From Candidatus Cryosericum terrychapinii (GTDB lineage: Bacteria > Caldisericota > Caldisericia > Cryosericales > Cryosericaceae), in NCBI RefSeq assembly GCF_003570925.1, contig NZ_QXIS01000035.1, forward strand, positions 1 to 57,822: a stretch of 57,822 bases of DNA. Reading direction: 5' to 3'. The notes beneath the pieces were generated by a model that had not been told where the DNA came from, ran no database searches, and saw nothing but the letters and a program-made list of their open reading frames with translations. Position numbers and translations under genes: made by a program. This document shows positions 52,050 to 57,822 of this stretch, piece by piece (within the stretch, counting starts at the first letter, position 1; every line of letters begins with the position of its first letter).

Positions 52050-53117
52050 ATGGAAGAACTCAACAGGGCACCCGTAGAAATCAGGGGCCTGGACGATATC
52101 CTGAAGATCGTTGTGGATCGAGGGGCTTCGGACCTGCATCTGCAGGCGGGAACGCCGCCCATGCTGCGTCTCCACAAGCATCTGTTGCCGATTGGTACCG
52201 AGATGATGTCGGGAGGCGCCATCGAAGCGCTCGTGTACCCCATCATGAACGACGATCAGAAGGCTGTGTTCAAGCAGCATCTGGACTTCGACTTCTCTTA
52301 CTCGGTCAAGGGACTGGCACGGTTCCGCGTGAACGTGTTCCGCCAGAGGGGCACGATGGCCGTGACCATGCGGCGCATCCCATTCACCATCCCCGACCTC
52401 GATTCGCTCGGGTTGCCGGACGTCGTGAAGGATCTCATCAAGCTGGAGAAGGGTTTTGTGCTCGTGACGGGCCCGACCGGCCACGGCAAGTCGACGACGC
52501 TTGCGGCGATGATCGACAAGATCAACCAGGAACGCGATGTGCATACGGTCACCGTCGAGGACCCCGTTGAGTTCCTGTTCCAGCACCGCAAGGGCATCGT
52601 GGTTCAGCGAGAGCTGGGCGAGGACACGGAATCGTTCGCGCATGCTCTGCGCGCTGTGTTGCGAGAGGACCCCGACATCATCCTCGTGGGAGAACTGCGA
52701 GACCTGGAGACAATTGCGGCAGCTCTGACGGCAGCCGAGACTGGACACCTGGTGTTCGGGACCCTGCACACCAATTCGGCTCCGCAGTCCATCGATCGCA
52801 TTATCGACGTCTTTCCCGCCGCACAGCAGGGGCAGATCCGCATCCAGCTGGCAAATGTCCTGTCGGCCATCGTGACACAGCAACTGCTGACGCGCAAGGA
52901 CGGCAATGGGCTGGTCGTGGCCACGGAAGTACTGATAGCGACACCGGCCGTCCGGAACCTCATCCGTGAGAACAAGTCCTACCAGATCGTCTCCACGATG
53001 CAGACGAGCGGCGCCTTGGGGATGATGACCATGGAGAAGTGCGTCAAGGACCTTGTAGCCAGGGGGATCGTTGCGGCCGACGTGGCCCTGCGGGCGGGAG
53101 TCAACGTCAAGGACTAG
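52050..53117 (+). CDS. pilT: Type IV pilus retraction/twitching ATPase PilT
   Basis: 355 residues from ATG 52050 (GGAGGT at 52040-52045). PilT layout: N-terminal PAS-like domain (VVDRGASDLHLQAGTPPMLR), RFRVNVFRQRGTMAVTMRRI, Walker A GPTGHGKSTT, Asp box VEDPVEFLF, VLREDPDIILVGELRDLETI (Walker B), His box TLHTNSAPQSIDRIIDVFP and the retraction-type AIRNLIREN-like segment (AVRNLIRENKSYQI). The Walker A has His where Ser is usual (GPTGSGKST). Powers depolymerisation of type IV pili at the inner membrane. No other pilus gene is in the window. Confidence 0.93.
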   Translation: MEELNRAPVEIRGLDDILKIVVDRGASDLHLQAGTPPMLRLHKHLLPIGTEMMSGGAIEALVYPIMNDDQKAVFKQHLDFDFSYSVKGLARFRVNVFRQRGTMAVTMRRIPFTIPDLDSLGLPDVVKDLIKLEKGFVLVTGPTGHGKSTTLAAMIDKINQERDVHTVTVEDPVEFLFQHRKGIVVQRELGEDTESFAHALRAVLREDPDIILVGELRDLETIAAALTAAETGHLVFGTLHTNSAPQSIDRIIDVFPAAQQGQIRIQLANVLSAIVTQQLLTRKDGNGLVVATEVLIATPAVRNLIRENKSYQIVSTMQTSGALGMMTMEKCVKDLVARGIVAADVALRAGVNVKD

Positions 53118-53134
53118 ACTGACGTTGGAAATGC

Positions 53135-53170
53135 AGAAGGGGCGCAGCCATGGCTGCGCCCCTTCTTGTT
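53135..53170 (+). terminator. Strong terminator after pilT
   Basis: AGAAGGGGCGCAGCC (53135-53149) pairs perfectly with GGCTGCGCCCCTTCT (53152-53166), then TGTT. It is symmetric and may also stop the convergent DUF2922 gene. Confidence 0.85.
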
Positions 53171-53193
53171 ATGCCCTGATGGATACGCGGTTG

Positions 53194-53424
53194 TTACGAG
53201 ATGACGTCTGTCACCTGACGCGTGACGATGCCGGCGCTTTCGATGCTCGTGAGCATGCCATTCTTTCCGCTGATCAGCTGGCCGTCGATGAACTGCTGCA
53301 TCACCGGACGGATCAGAGCATCCGTGAGGTTGGGCTTGGGGCTATTGAACTCCATTGCATAGCTCTTGCCGGGTGTGTCGGTGCCGAACACGAGGCGAAG
53401 GACGGTGGTCTGAGAATCAGCCAT
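53194..53424 (-). CDS. DUF2922 family protein
   Basis: 76 residues. Pattern of DUF2922: TTVLRLVFGTDTPGKSYAME ... PNLTDALIRPVMQQFIDGQL ... GKNGMLTSIESAGIVTRQVT. Small cytoplasmic proteins of unknown function, commonly in Firmicutes and usually next to DUF1659 genes, as here. AGGAGGTAACCC precedes the start on the minus strand. Confidence 0.85.
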   Translation of the reverse strand: MADSQTTVLRLVFGTDTPGKSYAMEFNSPKPNLTDALIRPVMQQFIDGQLISGKNGMLTSIESAGIVTRQVTDVIS

Positions 53425-53435
53425 GGGTTACCTCC

Positions 53436-53624
53436 TTACTCCACGAATGCGGACCGCCTGTTGCGTACGATGGCGGCCGTCTGCTCAGTGAGCAGAGTCA
53501 TAAGCTGTCCGGCGCACGCGTATGCGACGGCGTCTGTGGCAAGTGGGTTGACGTAGGCGATGGTCTCACCCTTCGTGCTGACGAACGTGATGCGGATCGT
53601 TCCTGCCTGGTCCTGGACGGTCAT
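53436..53624 (-). CDS. DUF1659 family protein
   Basis: 62 residues from ATG 53624 (AGGAGG upstream on the minus strand); the longer frame to 53675 lacks a site. The pattern IRITFVSTKGETIAYVNPLA followed by YACAGQLMTLLTEQTAAIV fits DUF1659. Lies 11 nt upstream of the DUF2922 gene and is surely co-transcribed with it. The pair's function is unknown. Confidence 0.8.
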   Translation of the reverse strand: MTVQDQAGTIRITFVSTKGETIAYVNPLATDAVAYACAGQLMTLLTEQTAAIVRNRRSAFVE

Positions 53625-53761
53625 CTGTGCCTCCTGTGTTCTGGATTTCGGGTACCCGTCTCTCTTATGAGGCACCCATCAACAGAAAGGTCCAGAGTGA
53701 GCCTGTGATGCTGTTCGCGCTTGGTGTCACCCGGTTGGAGGGGTCAGTTCAGCCGGTTATC

Positions 53762-54334
53762 TCACTGGCCGACGGTTGGCACGGCGGGGCCGGCGACGAG
53801 GAGGCCTCGTTCCATGAGCTGCCGGACGATTCGCATCGAATCTACGGTAGGTGCAGTATTCGTTGCGATGAGATCGTTCAGGGTCATGCCATCGCGCGTG
53901 ACGGCCAGCAGGCGGAACTCCTCGACACTGATGTGGATGGTGTCATCGGCAGGGACGGCGTGACTGAATGCTACGCCGGCGGCAGGAAGGGTTGCGCCCA
54001 GAGATTTCATTGCGTTGCGTGCCTCGTCGATGGTCGCCAGCGCAACTTCCATGGCAACCGGGACGGTCTCGTCCTGAGGGGAGAGTGCGCTGTCGACGCT
54101 GAACTCGAATGAGCCTTCCACACATATTGCCGCCTCACGCAAAGCGTCAAGCCCGCGAAGAGAGCCACACTGGACCGATGCTATCTCCCCGCCCAGAAAG
54201 GACAGGTCGACCCGGCGCAGCATTGCCACCGGCGTCGTGACTGCGAGACGCAGTGTGCCTGTCTTGTGACCGTTCCGAATCAGGCCAAGGATGGCCTCGA
54301 GTGAGAAGTCCCTCAGCGTTCCACGTAGCTCCAT
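53762..54334 (-). CDS. DUF4388 (PATAN-like) protein
   Basis: 190 residues from ATG 54334, chosen because AAGGGGAG lies upstream and DUF4388 domains begin MELRGTLRDFSLEAILGLI. The first about 110 residues are the DUF4388/PatA N-terminal domain (NGHKTGTLRLA; LGGEIASVQCGSLRGLDALR), found in response-regulator-linked proteins. The C-terminal 80 residues look like a winged-helix/LexA-like tail (EEFRLLAVTRDGMTLNDLIA ... RIVRQLMERGLLV), as in other DUF4388 proteins. Likely a signalling or gliding/pili-related adaptor, in keeping with nearby pilT (inference). Confidence 0.8.
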   Translation of the reverse strand: MELRGTLRDFSLEAILGLIRNGHKTGTLRLAVTTPVAMLRRVDLSFLGGEIASVQCGSLRGLDALREAAICVEGSFEFSVDSALSPQDETVPVAMEVALATIDEARNAMKSLGATLPAAGVAFSHAVPADDTIHISVEEFRLLAVTRDGMTLNDLIATNTAPTVDSMRIVRQLMERGLLVAGPAVPTVGQ

Positions 54335-54796
54335 TTCGTGCTCCCCTTGTGGTCGCCCGTGATTGTCGGCATCGGCGTTCCACGTGAGCGCTGGGCAGGC
54401 CTGTAACTTTATGGTATGCCACCTCGCCCCTTTTGCAACAGTATTGTCGCAGGTAAAATGGCGTAGATGGTATGGTGGAAGGGAGCACATATCAAAGTTT
54501 GATCTGCAGCGCTTCTTTCGGCTTCTTGCACAAATTGTGAACGATTGTGTGTGAGACCTGGTCTTGTGTGCCGCGATGAACCCGCTATGATGACGAACGC
54601 GTTAGATGAGAAGGTTCCGACTTTCTTTCTCCAACCAACTTACTACAATGGCGAGAGGCGTCAGCCTTTCGCCTTTTCTATTTCCCCTCAGCAGTGACGC
54701 CCATTCCTGCTGTCTCAGCTGACATTGTTTTACTTGACACCACAACGCGCTAGACTTTCTTGAAGGAACGTGGTACGTGACGCCTAGGAGGCGCAT
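54335..54796. other. 460-bp intergenic region with a possible small RNA
   Basis: Divergent region between the DUF4388 and HD-GYP genes. It holds a promoter-like pair and a terminator-like hairpin about 60 nt apart (see ncRNA candidate). A TTGACA at 54734-54739 has no good -10 at normal spacing. No open frame looks real. Confidence 0.5.
54564..54680 (+). ncRNA. Candidate small RNA (promoter plus terminator, no ORF)
   Basis: TTGTGT (54564-54569), 16-bp spacer, TATGAT (54586-54591). About 55 nt after the predicted start comes the hairpin GGCGAGAGG (54650-54658) with CCTTTCGCC (54665-54673) and TTTTCTATTT. The transcript would be about 80 nt (54598-54680). No known RNA family is recognised; it could also be a terminated leader of the HD-GYP gene. 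Confidence 0.3.
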
Positions 54797-55822
54797 ATGG
54801 CTCAGGATGAAGGTGAACTGATACGATTGGCTCTCGAACAGCTTCCTGACGGCGTCGTCGTGGCCGATGCTCTTGATCATGTTGTTACGCTCAACGCTCA
54901 GGCGCGACTTATCAGGGGTCCGCGGCCGGATGCCAGCATTGCTTTTCCCCTGCTTTTTGCAGGCTCAGTGACCGAGGACATCGAACAGGGTCTTGGAGCA
55001 CTCCGGACAGGAACAGCGACGGAGTTCTCGGTTGTCGAGGGCAACCCGTCGACAGGCAGGGTCTATGAACACCGATGCGTCCCCGTGAAAGCGCCGGGAG
55101 GTATCTATGCTGGTACTACCGTTACATCTCACGACGTGACAGACCGGCAGCTTCAGGATGCTCGTCAGGAAGCGCGATTCTGTGGGCTTCAGCAGCAGGT
55201 CGCGGCCCTGCAGGATGCGCTGCAGGAACGCTTTGTGGACGGCATGATCACGCTGGTCGACGCACTCGAGGCTCGAGATCGATATACGTGCGGGCATTCC
55301 ACCCGAGTCGCCTTCATGGCCGGCAAGGTTGCTCGCAGGGTCCTGGGCCATGCCGCCGATGCGGCCGAGATCCAGCTGGCCGCCCGTCTCCACGATATCG
55401 GCAAGGTAGCGGTCCCCGACCGTCTGCTGGACAAGCCATCCAGTCTGACGGCGGAAGAGGTGGTGCTCATGGACACGCATCCTCTGGTCGGCGAGAGCAT
55501 CCTTCGCCCCATCGCGCAGCTGCGCAATGTTGCGGGTATTATCCGCAATCACCATGAGCGATGGGATGGAGCAGGCTATCCAGATGGCTTGTCAGGAGAA
55601 CGTATTCCGGTCGGCTCTCGAATTCTAGCTCTCGCCGACACATTCGATGCAATGACGTCTCAGCGTCCATATCGCAGCTCTCTCTCGGTGGCAGAGGCCC
55701 GGGAGGAAATCGCAAGACACCTTGGGACGCAGTTCGATCCTACAGTCGGGCTGACATTTCTCGACATGATCGGTGCTGGCGAGATTCTATCCGAGGACCA
55801 GCTTGACAGCGAGGCTGGATGA
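54797..55822 (+). CDS. PAS-HD-GYP cyclic-di-GMP phosphodiesterase
   Basis: 341 residues; GCCTAGGAGGCGCAT precedes the ATG. N-terminal PAS-like domain about 5-115 (LEQLPDGVVVADALDHVVTL), a short coiled linker about 120-150, then HD-GYP: CGHSTRVAFMAGKVARR, LAARLHDIGKVAVPD (His199-Asp200), HHERWDGAGYPDGLSGERIP (GYP 260-262) and SRILALADTFDAMTSQRPYR. All metal ligands look present, so it should be an active c-di-GMP hydrolase. No membrane segment, so a cytoplasmic sensor. Coupled to the pirin gene by a 4-nt overlap. Confidence 0.93.
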   Translation: MAQDEGELIRLALEQLPDGVVVADALDHVVTLNAQARLIRGPRPDASIAFPLLFAGSVTEDIEQGLGALRTGTATEFSVVEGNPSTGRVYEHRCVPVKAPGGIYAGTTVTSHDVTDRQLQDARQEARFCGLQQQVAALQDALQERFVDGMITLVDALEARDRYTCGHSTRVAFMAGKVARRVLGHAADAAEIQLAARLHDIGKVAVPDRLLDKPSSLTAEEVVLMDTHPLVGESILRPIAQLRNVAGIIRNHHERWDGAGYPDGLSGERIPVGSRILALADTFDAMTSQRPYRSSLSVAEAREEIARHLGTQFDPTVGLTFLDMIGAGEILSEDQLDSEAG

Positions 55823-56538
55823 TCCGCCGCGTAGCCTCGCAGAAGCGACACCTCGCCGCGTCGCAGAGTGCCGAGAACTTCCTGCTGTTCTCGTATGGCG
55901 ACTACTTCGAGCCCGGAAACGTCCGCTGGGGTGGTCTCCGGTTTTTCAACGATGACCTTATCCACCCCGCGTGTGGTTTTCCGCTCCACTTCCATGACGA
56001 GATTGAGGTCGTCACCATCGTCGTGGCAGGGGAGATACGACAGCGGCAGGGGGTTCAGCCTCCGGTACGCCTTCGTCCAGGAGATGTCCAGGTCCTGTCT
56101 GCTGGGACCGGCGTCCGTCACGCGGAGATGAACGAGTGCCCGGGACAAGCCCATTTGTATCAGGTGGGGATTTTTCCGCGGGCGCCGGGACTGATGCCGA
56201 CTCATGCTGAGGCTTCATTTGGAGCGCTTCCTCCCCCCAACGAACTGGTCGCAGTCGCCTCTGGTCAGAACAAGGTAGGGGCGATTCCGATGAACGCGGA
56301 TGCAACCGTTTTCGTCGGCTCCCTCGAACCCTACCAAATGATCGAATACCGGATGACCCCGGACCGTCGCGCATTTCTCTACCTGACCCGCGGTGCTCTG
56401 ACTGTTAATGGGGTCGACTATGAGGTAGGCGATCAGGCGCGCATAGCGGACGAGCCCGAGTTCATGGTGGGGGCGATCGACCACTCGGACTTCGTCCTCG
56501 TGGATGTGCCGACGCTCGGGCAGACGATTCACGAATAG
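55819..56538 (+). CDS. Pirin-family bicupin protein
   Basis: 239 residues; ATG 55819 overlaps the HD-GYP stop (ATGA). Pirin N-terminal cupin: GGLRFFNDDLIHPACGFPLH, FHDEIEVVTIVVAGEIRQRQ and LRPGDVQVLSAGTGVRHAEM, with three His and one Glu as metal ligands (HFHDEIE ... RHAE). The C-terminal cupin is shorter (YLTRGALTVNGVDYEVGDQA). Family members bind Fe or other metals; some are quercetin dioxygenases, others regulators. Coupling to a signalling phosphodiesterase is unusual. Confidence 0.9.
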   Translation: MIRRVASQKRHLAASQSAENFLLFSYGDYFEPGNVRWGGLRFFNDDLIHPACGFPLHFHDEIEVVTIVVAGEIRQRQGVQPPVRLRPGDVQVLSAGTGVRHAEMNECPGQAHLYQVGIFPRAPGLMPTHAEASFGALPPPNELVAVASGQNKVGAIPMNADATVFVGSLEPYQMIEYRMTPDRRAFLYLTRGALTVNGVDYEVGDQARIADEPEFMVGAIDHSDFVLVDVPTLGQTIHE

Positions 56539-56564
56539 CGTACCGGAACAGGTACAAGTCGCGG

Positions 56565-56595
56565 AAAAAAGCGAGGGGCCCCAGACGGGGCCCCT
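56565..56595 (-). terminator. Terminator of the DEAD-box helicase gene
   Basis: On the minus strand AGGGGCCCC (56595-56587) pairs with GGGGCCCCT (56582-56574) around a 4-nt loop, followed by CGCTTTTTT (A run 56565-56570 on the plus strand). It may also stop the pirin transcript. Confidence 0.8.
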
Positions 56596-56664
56596 GCGAA
56601 GGAGGGCATGTGATAACGTTTGGCGCTATCACAACCTTATTATATCACTTCTCTGCAAACGCTG

Positions 56665-57822
56665 TCAAGAGGTCCGGATATTGGCCGGTCTTCTTGTCTC
56701 TGACCGATGATTCAAGCTCTTTGGCAGATTCATGCTATTTTCATGATGTTTCGGTGCTGAAGCGGACTGACCGTCACGACCGGCCGAACGCTGAGGGCGG
56801 CTGGAACCCGTACTGGGTCTGGGGTCCCAGGCAAACTCGGTTTCGCGCCTTGGAGCCGGGGCCCTGTAGTCGAAGCCGGAGAGAGTACGCCGTTCGATGG
56901 GCGTTCCCAGAACCTTCTCAATATCACGGACCAGGATCGTGTCTTCGTCTGTGACGAGGGTGAACGCATCTCCCGAATGGAGAGCCCGGCCGGTACGCCC
57001 GATGCGATGGGTGTAGGCGTCCGTCGTGTCCGGGATGTCATAGTTGATGACGTGCGAGATCTGCGTTACATCGATGCCGCGGGCCGCGATATCGGTAGCG
57101 ACCAGCACCTTGTAGCTGCCGTCACGAAAGCCGTCCAATGCTGCCTGGCGTGCGCGCTGTGACAGATTGCCCTGCAGCGACGTCGCGCGGTAGCCTTCCT
57201 TCGCCAGCTTCTCGCCAAGCTTTTTGGCACGGTGCTTGGTCCGTGTGAAGATCAGAACCGACTCCGTGTCAGTGTTCCTCAGCAACTCGATGAGCAGCGG
57301 TGTCTTGAGGTGCTGTGGCACCGGGTAGAGAGCATGTGAAACCGTTTCTACCGGAGCGGAGTGTCCAATCTGGATCGTCACGGGGTCATGCAGGATAGCG
57401 TCGGCCAGATGGCGGATGTCCTCCGGCATGGTGGCGCTGTACAACAGGTTCTGGCGCTGGGCAGGGAGGTTCTTGATGATGCGGCGGACGTCGGGCAGGA
57501 AGCCCATGTCCAGCATCATGTCCGCTTCGTCGAGGACGAGGACCTGTATCTTCGTGAGGTCGACCGTGCCTTGGCTGATATGGTCCAGCAAGCGACCGGG
57601 GCAGGCGACGACAATGTCGACGCCGCGCCGGAGCGCATCGATCTGTGGGTTGATGCCGACGCCGCCGTAGATGGTGAGAACGGTGAGGCGAGCCTTGCGG
57701 CCCAGGTCACGGAAGTCCTCGGCGATCTGTTCTGCCAGTTCTCGGGTTGGGGCGACGATAAGGGCGCGCAGCGAACCGCGTGGCCCCGTCAGCAGGCGGT
57801 CCATGATCGGAAGTGCATATGC
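56665..57822 (-). CDS. DEAD-box ATP-dependent RNA helicase, 3' part
   Basis: Partial: open at the right edge, with the Q and Walker A motifs missing. Visible from AYALPIMDRLL on, about 385 codons. Motifs: Ia LIVAPTRELAEQ, Ib VACPGRLLDH, II VLDEADMMLDMGFLP (DEAD), III YSATMPE, IV VLIFTRTKHRAKKL, V VATDIAARGIDV, VI HRIGRTGRALHSGDA. The C-terminal tail (about 80 residues) is Arg/Ser/Pro-rich and probably disordered, likely RNA-binding. RhlE/CshA-type protein that remodels RNA in the cytoplasm, for example in ribosome assembly or cold adaptation. Confidence 0.94.
   Translation of the reverse strand, partial: AYALPIMDRLLTGPRGSLRALIVAPTRELAEQIAEDFRDLGRKARLTVLTIYGGVGINPQIDALRRGVDIVVACPGRLLDHISQGTVDLTKIQVLVLDEADMMLDMGFLPDVRRIIKNLPAQRQNLLYSATMPEDIRHLADAILHDPVTIQIGHSAPVETVSHALYPVPQHLKTPLLIELLRNTDTESVLIFTRTKHRAKKLGEKLAKEGYRATSLQGNLSQRARQAALDGFRDGSYKVLVATDIAARGIDVTQISHVINYDIPDTTDAYTHRIGRTGRALHSGDAFTLVTDEDTILVRDIEKVLGTPIERRTLSGFDYRAPAPRRETEFAWDPRPSTGSSRPQRSAGRDGQSASAPKHHENSMNLPKSLNHRSETRRPANIRTS

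Noticed and set aside
54681-54796. c-di-GMP riboswitch upstream of the HD-GYP gene
   Set aside because: The conserved core sequences of GEMM-type riboswitches are not seen.

Overview
The window is one continuous bacterial chromosome segment of moderately high G+C, dense in protein genes, with no rRNA, tRNA or CRISPR array seen. The gene mix is: S-layer-homology and copper-amine-oxidase-N domains fused to binding proteins, Opp-type oligosaccharide transporters with GH1/GH2 enzymes, CGGC, UPF0251/NifX and Mrp proteins, a DUF2922/DUF1659 pair, PilT and HD-GYP. It suggests a heterotrophic, probably anaerobic, sugar-fermenting bacterium of a deep lineage with Firmicutes/Thermotogae-like gene content. 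Caldisericota (Ca. Cryosericum-like) would fit, but this is inference from gene content only.

Layout. 1-762 is the 3' end of an oxaloacetate decarboxylase/pyruvate carboxylase carboxyltransferase subunit. 1193-7353 is an Opp/Dpp-type ABC operon whose binding protein carries SLH domains; its middle part is strikingly A+T-rich. 7485-8225 is a decayed zinc-ribbon membrane gene, followed by an insertion sequence (8250-9644) with a frameshifted DDE transposase and tandem terminal boxes. 9719-16438 holds a lipoprotein, a UPF0251-NifX fusion with an Mrp ATPase, a CGGC protein, a YgjP-like peptidase, a GNAT acetyltransferase, a flavodoxin and a SagB-type nitroreductase.

17226-28947 is a carbohydrate island: a second Opp-type ABC operon (CuAO_N-fused binding protein), GH2 beta-mannosidase, GH1 beta-glucosidase, PfkB kinase and a D-lyxose/mannose isomerase. 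Together they suggest uptake of beta-linked manno/gluco-oligosaccharides, intracellular hydrolysis, isomerisation of mannose to fructose and phosphorylation to fructose-6-P. The island is flanked by truncated genes and by an exact 291-bp direct repeat taken from inside a HAD-hydrolase gene. 30046-33748 is mglBAC (galactose/glucose ABC transporter). 34159-43465 is xylB-xylA-xylF-xylG-xylH followed by a PfkB kinase and a Gfo/Idh/MocA oxidoreductase. A diverged copy of the HAD 5' end together with the mglB promoter lies in front of xylB, so HAD-gene pieces sit before three successive sugar loci.

43797-57822 is a housekeeping/regulatory region: HutD-like protein, alpha/beta hydrolase, LiaF-like membrane protein, a split DUF438/PAS hemerythrin pair, an SF1 helicase, a PII-like protein, PilT, DUF2922/DUF1659, DUF4388, a PAS-HD-GYP phosphodiesterase, a pirin and the 3' part of a DEAD-box RNA helicase.

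A recurring design is a strong hairpin directly after each ABC binding-protein gene, which should raise binding-protein mRNA relative to permease and ATPase mRNA. A second theme is gene debris at the edges of transport loci (ABC ATPase tail, binding-protein tail, HAD fragments, truncated starts), pointing to repeated gain and loss of sugar-uptake cassettes here.
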